Positions 12,373 through 25,000 of a DNA stretch of 64,000 bases are shown one piece after another. The stretch's first letter is position 1. Every line of letters begins with the position of its first letter. The stretch is from Lepas anatifera. Its lineage: Eukaryota > Arthropoda > Thecostraca > Lepadidae. Position numbers and translations under genes: made by a program. The DNA is taken from assembly GCA_034440635.1 (NCBI GenBank), contig JAOTON010000950.1:682001-746000 (forward strand), in the 5' to 3' direction. Under the pieces are notes generated by a model. That model saw nothing but the letters and a program-made list of their open reading frames with translations. It was not told the origin of the DNA and did no database searches.

Positions 12373-13060
12373 AAAATGTCATATAGTTTAAATCCGAAGA
12401 ACTGATCCTTCAGTGATCTGGTTTTACACTCCCCGTCCATGTTTTCTCTTTCTATGATGTATTTTGCTTGAGTTTATGTCTGCCTGATGTTTATTTTTTG
12501 AAAATTAATTTTACACCCTCAGCTCTACCTCACACCGGGTCCTTGTGCCCGCTGACGAACTATTCGGGTCACTAGCCTTCCTCGAGGTGCATGGTTTATG
12601 CAATATGAACCGTAGGTGTGGAGGGGGGGCTCAAAACAAACTAGAGATGCCACTACTTTTTTCATTGTCATCTGTAATGAATATCTTGATTCCTTAACAA
12701 AGCAAACTCCTGATGGGAAGTATTGTGCCGAAAGAAACGGACAAAGAGCTGGTATACTTTCACAAATGTCTATTTTAGCTATTTCTATGTTGGAATGTAC
12801 TATGGACGTCCACAAATTTTCCAATAACAATATTTTGATTCAGGAGGAAGTGTCGGCCTCGAAAAAGCTCTCGGTGTAAGAAGCGGCACGCCTGTCATCG
12901 TTTGAACATTGCCAAGGCTTTCAGAAATTTTATTGTCGATTCCGGCGGGCTAGCAAATGCACTTCAAGCTTAACTGCTCCAGCCACGGTCATGACAATAG
13001 GCAATGAGATAGCACATGGCAAATATGCGTAACAATTGTTTTATTCCGTATCTTGTTTAT

Positions 13061-13107
13061 GCCGACAACTATAGTTGTCGGCTTGCTTATGTTCAGCTAT
13101 AGCTGAA
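13061..13107. repeat. two adjacent perfect palindromes
   Basis: A perfect 22-bp palindrome (13,061-13,082, half site GCCGACAACTA) is followed 9 bp later by a perfect 16-bp palindrome TTCAGCTATAGCTGAA (13,092-13,107). Both are centred on CTATAG. Confidence 0.85.
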
Positions 13108-13609
13108 ACTGTATAACGCTTCTGGTATGCTGATAAACTGAAAACAGAGATATGGTCTAAGTTAATTTGCAGAATAATTATTTCGTTGTTGCAGCTCTGA
13201 AAATTTATCTTAGTATAGCCGAGTAAAGACTGGCCAAAGTTTTGGAATACATTAATGAACTTAATGCAGAAAATAATATAGCATTATTGTATTTTCCTTA
13301 CCCAGATTGTAATACGAAATGGCCATCAGATAAGTAGCATTTCTCTTTTGTGTAGTAATGAGGGTTGTGATATGATAATGATCTCTCTGCAGATGCTGGA
13401 TAAGTGAGTTGGAAAGAAACGCTTCAGAATTTAGTCTGTAATGGTACTTACAGTTGGTGCACCTGACCGACTTCGTACCGAGTACGTGCATGGCCGGGGC
13501 GGGGGTTGGGTAACCATACCCCTTGGGTTTTTCACAAAAGTCTTGAAAACGGCTACGCACAGCGCTGCTGTACCCAGTACAGTTTTTCCTGAAGCTTTTT
13601 ACAACTCCT

Positions 13610-14465
13610 GTCAACATTTTCGGTTCAGGTCATTTCAGGTCAGGACATCTGTGCAGGTTAAGTGACCTCATCTCCAAAAAAGAAAGAAAAAAAACATGAG
13701 CAAGGAACAGCTAAATTTATCAATCTAAAATTCGTATTGAATAAAGGGCCGATTGAGTACACATAATTTTTTAGGATTTCTGAAGTCGATGACCTTAGGT
13801 CAATTATGAGTCATGATGACACCGTTGGAAAAGTATCGGTAAAATGGTTCAAACATAATAATTTTGTTGGGAACGGAGCTAAATTGTATATTTTGGTATC
13901 ATTGGGGTTGTCTTGTTTCTGCAGTTCTAATGATATTCATTCTGACCCAATTCGATATTGACCTGATCCAAGGCCAGGTCAAATCTTAGCTTTAACCTAG
14001 AATAGTCATATTATTAATCATTCGACGTCGCATGCAGAAAAGCTTCAGATAGTGAATCCTTATATATTGTATGTCTTTTACATCAGATGGTAGGACTGAA
14101 GAACTGTATTTCAGTTATATCACCATATCCATATGAAGCCATTTTTGGCTTCCAATGCCGTCAGATTTTACCCGACAAAAGAATGTATAGAACACTTCCT
14201 TTAAAGCTTAGGTTGTGCTGCTTAACGTCATTTACTTTTCCGCTAACTAGCGTAGTTATTAGATTTTAGGGGGCGTAACCCACCCCTCGTCATGGTGAAG
14301 GTGGCTCAGACCCCTGGCATTGCGCGTCTTAAAAATTGCATCCCGCGAAACTAGTTTCAGACTCATACCAAACGTTTTTGACTGTGATGATTTTAAGCCA
14401 TCAAAAGGCATAGTCATAACAGACTTTGCAATTGATCTCGGTGACCGGCACCTCATCGACACCAC
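13610..14465 (+). repeat. old dispersed repeat, copy A (AGGTCA-rich)
   Basis: This block shares ordered similarity with 38,320-38,950 and 53,320-53,910. Recurring parts are AGGTCAAGTGACCTCA-like words, a 'GTCATATTAT.CATCATTC' word, and (with 38.8 kb) CCGCTAACTAGCGTAGTT followed by a GGGGGCG stretch. It is non-coding and strongly diverged; limits are approximate. Confidence 0.5.
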
Positions 14466-14886
14466 CAGCTAAAAGACACGTGATGAGTTTTCAAAAATGT
14501 GAGCGTCAGGCACATTCTTTTTCGGATGGCGTGGTTTGCTCAAAAGTGAGTGCGTTGCGCCATTGCCGAGCATTTATTCCATTTTTCAGTAGCGCAAATA
14601 TTTCTGCCATTTTTTGAACTATGTTATACCCAGATTTATTCTAGTTATCAAGCCATTGATTTCGTACCATTTTCTTTATCGTATCTGTAGGTAAAATTCC
14701 ATAATAATGCAACCTACACAAAATACCGTAACGTTATTCTGTAATGTAGATTTGATATAAAATAACCGTAGCATCACATAATTATGAAACGTGGTGATAG
14801 CGTAGATCACTTTTTATTGAATACTTGGGTAGTTATACTGACTCCATGCACTGCATATGTATAATACTAAATATACAGATCTATCA

Positions 14887-15162
14887 TAGGCGGATCCAGG
14901 ATTGCCAATTGGGGGGAATCTTCCGGGGAGGGGGGGAGAGGGCGGGGGCGCTATCCGGACCAGGGCAGTGCCTTTTTTACCGAAAAAAACCTATCAGGTG
15001 GGCGCAAAATCCTATCGGTGGGCGCCGATTCTTACATCCCTAGGGACGAGGAATGGAAAGCGATATTTCAAAGTGGCGACGTGACCATTTCAGGGGGCGC
15101 CGAGGGTCGATCGGGGGGGGTCGGGGCACCTGCCCCCTTTGTCCCCTATATCCGCGTATAAC
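14887..15162 (+). mobile_element. G-rich short-TIR element, copy 1
   Basis: The ends TAGGCGGATCCAGG and CCTATATCCGCGTA are rough inverses. The interior has long G runs and shared blocks CTATCAGGTGGGCGCAAAAT and CGAGGGTCGATCGG, which recur in reverse at 54,958-55,165. No protein frame is convincing. The class is unknown. Confidence 0.6.
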
Positions 15163-15555
15163 ATATATCATAAATATAAAATAACCAAGTACCAAATCAC
15201 AGTGAAGGCGAAGGGTATTCTGTGGGGGAGTGTGTGGGAAACAAAATTTTAGAAGTGGACCAGGGCGTTTTGGAACCGCCAGGGCCAGTGTCTTTCTCTC
15301 CCGCGATCCACATTTGCAATCAGCAGCAACTGAACTTTTACATTGCAGTACGATATTTATCAGCGAAACTAGATAAATGTATCGCTACGACCTCAACAAT
15401 AAAATTATGACCTTCCTTATATTTAGCTTAAAACCTTCCTAATATTTAGCTTAAAACCTCCCTTATACGTGATTTTTACGGAAAATGTCCGGTTACTGTT
15501 TGAAATAAGTCATAAGAACAATAGTCCGCAATGCTAGCTAGTCATCCTTGAGCTG

Positions 15556-15712
15556 ACTAAATGTCAGGGAATTCGCGAACTCCTGAGTGTTTATCCGGGA
15601 TTTCGCGAACTCCCTGACTTCTAAGTCCAGGGATTTCGCGAACTCCCTGGTCACCTAGGGATTTCGTGAACTCCCGGATTTCGCACTCTCCTGTAACATA
15701 TATATCTGGAGT
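15556..15712 (-). mobile_element. TTCGCGAA-cluster element, copy 2
   Basis: Read on the minus strand it starts ATGTTACAGGAGAGTGCGAA, like the copy at 12,142. It then carries three perfect TTCGCGAA palindromes and one with a single change (TTCGTGAA on the plus strand) inside GGGATTTCGCGAACTCCC units. It is shorter than copy 1. Confidence 0.7.
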
Positions 15713-15865
15713 GTGTCATATCCGATGGGATGTGTAAAACAGAAAATAAATGGTTGTGCTTATGGTTATGGGAAAGGCTTGCAAACTATATCATTTCGTG
15801 AAGCTGGGAAAGAAATTGTGAGCCAACAATTTTGAAGAATACCTAGTTGCGAGTACCTAGGTATG

Positions 15866-16247
15866 TACAGCCGGTTCCACACTGATTGGTAGGTATTAGT
15901 GTCAGTTGTTTTAATAAATATCTTAAAAACGATTACACTTCTCACAAAGGTTGCGTCTCTAGTATTGTATTTTGACGAGCTCTTTAAATGTGGGCCCCTG
16001 GGAACTGCATGAGAAGCCAATTTGGAAAATTACGGACAAAAACTGTTTTCGCCGATCCCGATGATTTTTTGCGTCTTTTCTCAATGAATTTTGGACCCGA
16101 TGAAGTATTTCTGCACGTCATTTCATGCATCCAGTTAAAACGCAGCAGGTGAGGCAGCAACGGTGTCGGCAGGAAACATCACTTGAGAGATATTTCGCAA
16201 AAATGGCCGCGGCCTAATACCTACCAATCAGTATGGAACCGGCTGTA
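15866..16247. mobile_element. TA-flanked TIR element (MITE)
   Basis: A 378-bp element (15,868-16,245) has ~37-bp terminal inverted repeats beginning CAGCCGGTTCCA and containing ACTGATTGGTAGGTATTA. It is flanked by TA on both sides. The interior has no transposase. The TA duplication suggests a Tc1/mariner-like mechanism, as an inference. Confidence 0.75.
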
Positions 16248-16249
16248 CC

Positions 16250-17790
16250 TATATCATCATATTCGCCAGAGACCTTGGTGGAGATACTTGGATTTTGTTG
16301 GTTACAGCTGCCCTGAATTGAATTTTTACCCCTCATAGACTCCATATAACTGTGTCAGTGTCAGCCTATCTAGGGTTCTGTGCTCCCTAGACTGTAAAAT
16401 AAAGATCACGGCAGAGTCAAAGTAAAAAACAATGTCAGCTTTCCTCTATATTTGCATCAATAGCTATCATCATTTTTTCCATACCAAATGGCCATAGAAC
16501 TGTATATATACGCTCAGTTTGACATGAGTAACTCACTTCAAACTTATGCAAGAAAAATTTAAACACCTTCAAGTTTATTTTACATTCATTACTCTTTTTC
16601 TCCTTCAAGACAATAGTTATACCTGAGATTAAACATTTCAGAAGAAATTATATATTTGTCGTGTTTTGCATCACTGACTGATAAAAGTTACGCTGCTACT
16701 TCTTCCATAGCTTTTCAGGAGTGTTTTATATATTCAACGTACATTATGTTTGCTTTATGGAAAAAGATTGTGAATATTCCACGCTGCATTCCAGTAGTGT
16801 AGTTTACACCATCATAACTTCGCAAGTAGTTGTATCTTACGCTATATTTTTATGAAACAATATTGTAGTGTATTATTCACTTTCTACGCTGCATTATGCT
16901 ACTTCTACGCTATAAGCGCAAGTTACACCCTTTAAGAAACGGGGCCCGGAAGCAGAGAACAACAGTGACCAGGCTAAGGCCGCGAGCCTCGCGTTTCCCA
17001 CGTGCTCGCGGTCCAATACCGCTGGTACACAGGACGCCGGTATAGTTAGCTTTGCCTAGTGACCCGGCTCTAACGAGGATAATTGGGGAAGGACCAGTCA
17101 CCATATGATAAACATCTGACGTGCCTAATGACCTGTCTTCGGTGGACCTTCGAAGGCCCGCAAGCAGGGTCATATCATGTCGGACAGGTGATACCTATGG
17201 TGATTATCTTCACAAAGTACGTGGCCTGACACATTCCGTACACCATCAAGATAGAAGAATAATACGGCAGCAAAACCGGACCGCATGTAAGAGAGCATTC
17301 AATGATGACAGCGTCGCGTGTATACAATTACGATTGCAAGCACGTGTCAGGCTATGTAAACCAGGTGTAAAATAATTAGGCACGTAGCAAGACTTACAGA
17401 ACCTACCTCACGTCTAACTAGCAACAGGGATATTATATTTTGCATGCAGTAGTCTTTCAGCTGGAATCAGACACTGCCACGATTCTGAAAAACACGACAA
17501 ATAACTTTACGTCTTCTTAAAAGGAATGTTTGTGGTGCACCTGCCTAAAAAATAAGGTACTGAACGCCTTCTAGGAGCCTGAGTATGAAGACAGCTTTCA
17601 GAAAGCCTCATTAGAATGTCCCGGCCCGTGTGTATGGACACGTGAAGCGAGAAAGGCAATACCAGTGCATTTGGGATTTTTATCATTTCCTGTTGTACCG
17701 GTGAAAATCTCTCCACTTTAATGAAGTATGACGAGGAGTGTAGTGTAGTAGTGCCACCTGCAGAGCAGAGATACCTGGAGAGAAAGGGCT
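16250..17790. other. stretch without recognised gene
   Basis: No exon was recognised. A GAAACGGGGCCCGG end-like motif near 16,935 suggests a fragment of the GTTTCATA repeat family. The remainder may include unrecognisable LINE sequence upstream of the RNase H remnant. Confidence 0.4.
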
Positions 17791-17794
17791 GAGG

Positions 17795-18800
17795 AATTGG
17801 CAAAACTCTCACTCTTAGAAGAACTCCCTCGCGATAAGCTTAAAAGACCACCTACACCCGCGGAACCCAGCAGTTTCGGATATCATCATTCACACCGAGG
17901 CAGCCGAGGCTGCAACACGTCCGGCACCCCCAGACGTCCGCAAGGAAGCTTTCGAATCAGTCCTGGCAGAGCTCCCCTGGTCCAGTCAATTTATTTTACC
18001 GATGGCTCAACCCGGAGAGTCTGCGGTGACGGGGGAGGCGTCATCGCAAGGACGGAGGTGGACGGCCGCGGTCCCCGCACCTGGGCGATCCCAACATGTA
18101 CCATCACTAGCTCGTACCGCAGTCAGATGGTGGCACTTAGCGAAACTCTGCAGGACATAGGCCAAGCCCCGGAAAATATTGGAAGCTTTCGGATATGTAC
18201 AGATTCCCTGTTTCAGTTGTGCGCCACGGGGACCTAAGACAGAAAACCTCACCAAAATTACCAACAAAATTAAAGAACTTACTGGTCGAGGCAAGATAAT
18301 TCAATTGGTGTGGTTGCCGGGCCACGCGGGTGTGGAAGAAAACGAAGCGGCGAATAGGGCCGCAAATGAGGGACGAAGCCGAAACAGACAAGCCGATCAG
18401 CCACCCCTTCCCATCAACTTCATGACAGCAATCCGCGAGACCTTTCGCCGTCCATGGGCGGGGACATACCATGAGGGGTTACGCCGGACCACATGCATCG
18501 CCGTATATCGAATGGCCGGCCACCCAAAGTCGACAATAACTGGACGCGAAGAGAGAGTGAAGAAGGCTGGTGGAGAAGGCTGGGGCACGATGGAATGTGT
18601 GTCCACTGCAGTGAGCCGGGGTTACATCCCAATACATTATATACTGCACAAGCATCAAACGGCACGCACTAGACACCTGGGTCTCATCCCAGACTTGAGC
18701 ATCATGCATGAGGACCCCGAGTCGACCGTCAGATTCATCCGCCTCCTCCGGGAGGCTCGGTGATCGGGGGTCAGCTGAATCCGCGGGACAAGAAGGAGAA
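17795..18800 (+). pseudogene. I-superfamily LINE remnant with RNase H domain
   Basis: Two plus-strand frames joined by a frameshift near 18,230 carry an RNase H domain. The motifs are SIYFTDGST (first Asp, ~18,000), TDSLFQL (~18,200) and LVWLPGHAGVEENEAANRAA (~18,310, with the His and last acidic region). A C-terminal block then ends GLIPDLSIMHEDPESTVRF and a stop near 18,763, followed by a GAAGAAG-rich tail. Only the 3' part of ORF2 is present. RNase H after RT marks the I/R1-type superfamily. The element ends ~107 bp from the splice donor of pelota exon 7. Confidence 0.8.
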
Positions 18801-18906
18801 GAAGAAGTGATGTAGTGCCATTTCTGTACTTACGGGCCGTACAAACTGCAGCTTCTTTAGACCGTTCCACCCCCCAAGCCCTACCCCTCTCCGAGTTCCG
18901 GCTTAC

Positions 18907-19099
18907 CTGAACAGTTTGTCGGAGCAGAGCAGCACCTCAATGGCCTGACTCTCGTTGGCACGTGCCACGTGGTTATAGCCGTAGTAGGCTTTACTGGGGT
19001 CGTCCTGCAGCGTTCGGTAGAAGGTCTCCAGGGCCTTGACCTCGCCAGCAGCCTTGGTGTCGCTGAGTCGGGCCGATACCGCCGGGTCCTGCAGCACCT
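18907..19099 (-). CDS. pelo: pelota exon 7
   Basis: It encodes residues 255-318, beginning EVLQDPAVSARLSDTKAAGE and ending CSDKLFR across the next junction. The acceptor TTTGCAG is at 19,100-19,106 and the donor GTAAGC at 18,906-18,901. This is the start of the C-terminal eRF1_3-like domain, which contacts Hbs1. The exon is GC-rich, unlike its surroundings. Its 5' edge and acceptor are the first unit of a tandem repeat (19,078-19,319). Confidence 0.93.
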
Positions 19100-22000
19100 C
19101 TGCAAAGGGTCAGCGACACTCAGACATCGCACACCCTGGCGGACCGCCGGGTCCTGCGCACTCTGAAGGTCGCGCACTCAGACAGCCCCTGGGACCGCCG
19201 GGTCCTGCAGACCTCTGCAAGGTCAGCGACACTCAGACATCGCACACCCAGGCAGGACCGCCGGGTCCAGCAGCACCTCTGCAACGGGTCAGCGGCACTC
19301 AGACATCGCACTCCCAGGCTGTGTATATCCGGGTTTTAGGGCGCTTCAGCTGCCAGGGGCATAAACTGACTTAACTATACAATGTAATCAATGCTTAAAA
19401 ACAACTTCGGTCTTGGGTGTTGTATCACAAGCAAATAGTAAAAAATAGAGCCACCTGGTTTGGCTTGATTAGTTTCGTCGTGCTTGTCTCGCCGAGCTCG
19501 GCTGTCTTCGAGCGGATATCGAAGTAGAGGTCGAGATCCATATCGCAAAGGCGAATCAACGAATGGCGAGCACTCGACACTGGGTGCAGATACCATTGCT
19601 TAAGACGCAAGACATGGTCACACCTAAAATGTTACCTTGTAGTGTACCACTCACTCACCAAAGCCTCTGGGAGTACGAGTTTCTGACTTTAACTCTAAAG
19701 AACCGTTCCTCAATTAAGCTGTTCAGACAGTGCCCCATGTGGCCCACAACGCCTGCTTCTCGCCGCTTTCGTATGATTGCATATCACCACGCTGTATCAT
19801 ATGCTTTTTCTACGTCGAAAAACACTACCCGGTGCGCTGCTTTGATGCGAAAGAGCGACGAATTGACGTGACACGTGATATCAGGTGGATGATGGGGCAG
19901 CGCCCAGAAAGGAGTCCACACTCAGAAAAGAATCCTGTCCTCTCAAGAAACCAAACGAGACGCTTGTTCACCGTTCGTTTGAGCGGCTCGCACAGAAATG
20001 ATGTGACAGAAATTAACCGGTAGTGAAGAGGATCATTACCATATTTTTGGGTTAAAAAAATCGGGACTACTATCGCTTGTTTCCAACACTCCAGAAAATC
20101 GAGCGACGTCACGGTGTGGTTGTATAAGTTAAGCAATAACTTCAGACAGTCCGTGCGGTTTTTCAGCATGACATTGTGAATGAGGTCTGGCCCACGAGCG
20201 GTGTTTTTGGTTTGAACCAAAGCGCCTTTCAGCTCATCAAACATGAAACAGTCGTTAAACGAAAGGATTTCCACCGAGTCGAAGCTTACATAAACCAATT
20301 TTTGTCATTTTGTCTGATAAATTTCGTTCGTGCCATGTGCACACCCAAACTATCGAGCACACAGGACTGTGTGCCGACATTAGAAGATGGTTTTTTCCAC
20401 GGTCGCCTTCAATATGTTACGAAAGGAAGCATTGATCAAAGAAGAGTAAATTGCCACTGCTTGCTTTCTGCGCAAGCCTACCTTTTCAACAGGACGTACA
20501 CATCAGTACAATGAAGTCACACTAAGCGAGCCATTGGGTCATCTCACATCGAGTGGATTTGCATGCATCACACTTCACTATGAGTGCTTCGATTCGCCGC
20601 AATGATGATGATAATCATGCCATGTATAGACCCCAGCGAACACCATGGAGCGAAATCAAAGGATAATGACAAGAAACATCCCGAGGAGAGCATGACCTTA
20701 GCTTGATATGCCCTGACCACCAGTCACAAGACATTGGTATTACAATTAAGTTCAATTAAATGTAACAAGCTTGTGGTGTTGCGTCGACATTACAATTCTC
20801 TCATTTGATTTAATTAATGTCACCAAGGTTGAAAAAGCGACCTGGGCAGCATAAAACCATTTTCTTGATTGAAGCTATTTCATAAAATAATTTAGAGGCA
20901 TGCAAAGAGGAATAAAAATTAAAGAAATAAAAAATTCAGTGGGACTCTTACTTTTATATCACCGGTCTGCTGGCTTTCCCCCTACAGCTCCCCCATCATT
21001 GGATAGTAGCCTGGAGTGGAGCTAGTTTGAAAAGTTAATATAACGCAAGGAAGCATTTCAAAAAAGTCACATGGGCCGTTCCATGATTTGACGGTCCCTT
21101 TACACCCATAGACGATTGAACTACGTGCACCCGGGAGCCGTGCCCCCTTGAATGATACATTTTAAGACTAGCCCTGTGGTCGTTGATTGTAATTAAATGG
21201 GTCTAAAAATCCATGGTGCCTCCCCGCTCCTTGATTCCGTACCCTCCGCCGCCACTGGCGACACCCTCATGTCTAGAATCTTTGCCAAGCCTATTGCATC
21301 CAGCGTTAGTGACCTCTCTGTACACGCCTGTGGCATTCTAAGCCCTAAATATATGCAGTTTGAGAATCACAGCCCGGGAGAATCTATCGCATCAGTGCAG
21401 ACTATTATTTTTTACTGCAGTTTTTATGGAGACAGACTTCATTTTTATGAAGACAGGATGCTTGTGTGAATCATCATACACCATTTGATTTAGGAAACCC
21501 TGAACAGAACACTTATAGAAGTACATGCCAACAAAGAGGAGCTCCAAACCTGTAAAAGGTTTAGAGCTTTACACAAAGTCCAGTTCCCCCAAAAGCTATT
21601 CATTTTTTTAGGCTCTACGCTTCATCGCTTGACTGTAGAAATATAAGCTCACATGAAGGACAATCATTTGACCATCATTGATCCATAAACCATGGCTATT
21701 TTGTTTCAAATGTGTGCAAACAGAGGCAGAGTGCTTGCCTGCAGCCTCTGCGCAGTTCGACAGTTCTCTTTCCCACTCGACTATAACGACGATACCTCCG
21801 CGCGCACGGGTCTGGCGTTAAACAGCAGGGGACGAAGCTCCAGCGGTTTTCACTTACGTACTCTTTTGATTCTAATCGCCCTGTACATACGCCTGTTATA
21901 AGTTAACCACTATTTTACTCACTGAATGCCATGGTCTGAAAGAAGGCCCTTTCCAATAAGTGTTTTTCAGTCATGTGCAAAACCACACAAACAGAAGAAA

Positions 22001-25000
22001 AAATTGATTTTGATCTGTTCAAAATACACATAATTAGGAAAAACATTATTTTGATACTTTTGCATCCATATTTTACCGGGCTTTCTCTAAAAAAATAGTG
22101 CATCTCTGTTTGTACATGTTGCATGCCTTTATAAGGAAAAACTAATACCGAAATATCATTGCATACTCAAGTGGAGGGGGCAGAAGGCTTTAATGTCAAA
22201 ATAAACTAAGTATGCGGAGAACAGTTGGCAGGAGCATTGTTATTATGAGCTCAGTGGTGTTGAAATTGACCATTATCTGCCAAATTATTATTTTTATTTT
22301 AGATCTAAATTCACACTGAAAGAATAGATACAGTAATAATCGGAGCTTTCGACTTCAAGTCATCTTCAGCAATGATACATTTTTGAGCACAAAAATTCAA
22401 AAGGACAAGCACACGCTTAGGAGCAATCACTTCTTCCTGCAGAATTAAAACACGCATTCATACACAGTATACATATCAATATTTTCTTTCCTAAAACAGT
22501 TATATATATTTTTTATTTTTACATATATCACGCATCACAAGACCAACTAGATTTTTGCTTTGTAATTATTATTATATATAGGATTTGTGGGTGATAGGCC
22601 AAGAAGCTGACATGGTATTCATTTTTGGGTTCAAGATCACGTATAAAAATTGATTCCTTGATTTTCGTTTCTGCGACGTCCCGGTTAACACTTAAAATTT
22701 CGATCCGAAATAGGGAATCAATTTCATCATCACTTAGGTCTTTATGATAGTGTAATATATGATCACCGAAGGGCGTGTCCACTCTATGTAGGCGAGCATC
22801 ACCTAAATGTTCGTTTGGACGGTACCTAATGGGTCTTTTGCTCTCGCCTACATATGAATGGGCATTCCCTAACTGCTCACATTTAGTGCAGGTGGCCTGA
22901 TAGACAACGAGCCGGGTCATACATTTGCCCCGAAGGCCACACTCACAAGCATGACAGTGTTTGTTTCCAGCTGGACAGGGGGGATGCATCAGAGCAGATC
23001 GTATCAGTTTTTGTTTTAGGGGAGTTCCGGAAGTCCAGGATATGCGGATGGGTAATTTTGAGGCTCTGATGATTTCTTGTATCCGTTTAGACAGTGTATC
23101 ATTAACGAAAGGCAGGCGCATGTAAATGACATCAGTACGACTTTTTTGTTCTTGTAGGGGCTATTGTGTGACTTAAGAGTTGTAGAATCATTTGATGCAG
23201 AATTCCTTGTACATGATCGTATGGTACTGGTGATGAGCTTTTGAGGGTAACCATTGAGCGAGAAAAGTCTAGCTATTTTTTCTATGCTACGTTCTTTAGC
23301 TACTGTGTCGGATGAGCAGCGGATTGCTCTAGTTATCTGTGTATGTAGAATGTTTCTTTTGGTTGACATAGGGTGGGCGGAATCAAAAGGAAGGATTATT
23401 GGTGCTGTCATAGGTTTCATGTAGAGTTCTGTAGAATAAAAACTATGTTTTACTGTGATAAGGGTATCCAAAAAAGCTATAGTGCCTGGGTCTTGTGCAT
23501 GTTCCATGGTGAATTTTATGGCAGGATTGTAGGAGTTCCATTCCGGGTCTCCGCCTTCTCGCTCACCGCCTTCTACCCCAACATTGCCGGACGGCGGAGT
23601 TTTATGGGCTTCCAAAAACGCACAAGCCTTCGAACCCACTCCGTCCTATAGTCTCTGCCTGTGGTAACCCCCTTGACAGAGTTATCGTGGCTGCTACAAT
23701 GTATCCTTTCTCAAATCCTCAAATTTGTTCCAGCACATCTAGAAAACACAGACGACTTTCTAAACAGACTTAGAACTAGGTTTCCGCATCATCTCCCCCC
23801 AGAAGTGTTGTTTTCTCCTTTGATGTGGTTAACCTCTATGGTAGTATTCCCATTCAAGAAGGCATAGACGCAACAATGTCCTTAATTGAAAGCAATGCAG
23901 ACCAAATCAACCTTTTCGGCATATCAATCACTAATCTTCGCACATTAATAAGTCACGTACTCCAGAATAGTTATGTACGATTTGGGGAGAAATATTACCA
24001 GCAAACAACAGGACTAGCAATGGGTAGCAGAATAGCGCCCCCTGTGGCTGTTGCTTTCATGCATAAGCTAGAAACTACCTTCATGGCGGGACAGACACTG
24101 AATCCAATCTTCTATGTCCGCTACATTGATGACATATGGGGAGTATGGACCCATGGGTTTGACTCATTACAAAGCTTTTTCAATCAATGGAACTCCTACA
24201 ATCCTGCCATAAAATTCACCATGGAACATGCACAAGACCCAGGCACTATAGCTTTTTTGGATACCCTTATCACAGTAAAACATAGTTTTTATTCTACAGA
24301 ACTCTACATGAAACCTATGACAGCACCAATAATCCTTCCTTTTGATTCCGCCCACCCTATGTCAACCAAAAGAAACATTCTACATACACAGATAACTAGA
24401 GCAATCCGCTGCTCATCCGACACAGTAGCTAAAGAACGTAGCATAGAAAAAATAGCTAGACTTTTCTCGCTCAATGGTTACCCTCAAAAGCTCATCACCA
24501 GTACCATACGATCATGTACAAGGAATTCTGCATCAAATGATTCTACAACTCTTAAGTCACATAATAGCCCCTACAAGAACAGAAAAAGTCGTACTGATGT
24601 CATTTACATGCGCCTGCCGTTCGTTAATGATACACTGTCTAAACGGATACAAGGAATCATCAGAGCCTCAAAATTACCCATCCGCATATCCTGGACTTCC
24701 GGAACTCCCCTAAAACAAAAACTGATACGATCTGCTCTGATGCATCCTCCCTGTCCAGCTGGAAACAAACACTGTCATGCTTGTGAGTGTGGCCTTCGGG
24801 GCAAATGTATGACCCGGCTCGTTGTCTATCAGGCCACCTGCACTAAATGTGAGCAGTTAGGGAATGTCCATTCATATGTAGGCGAGAGCAAAAGACCCAT
24901 TAGGTACCGTCTAAACGAACATTTAGGTGATGCTCGCCTACATAGAGTGGACACGCCCTTCGGTGATCATATATTACACTATCATAAAGACCTAAGTGAT

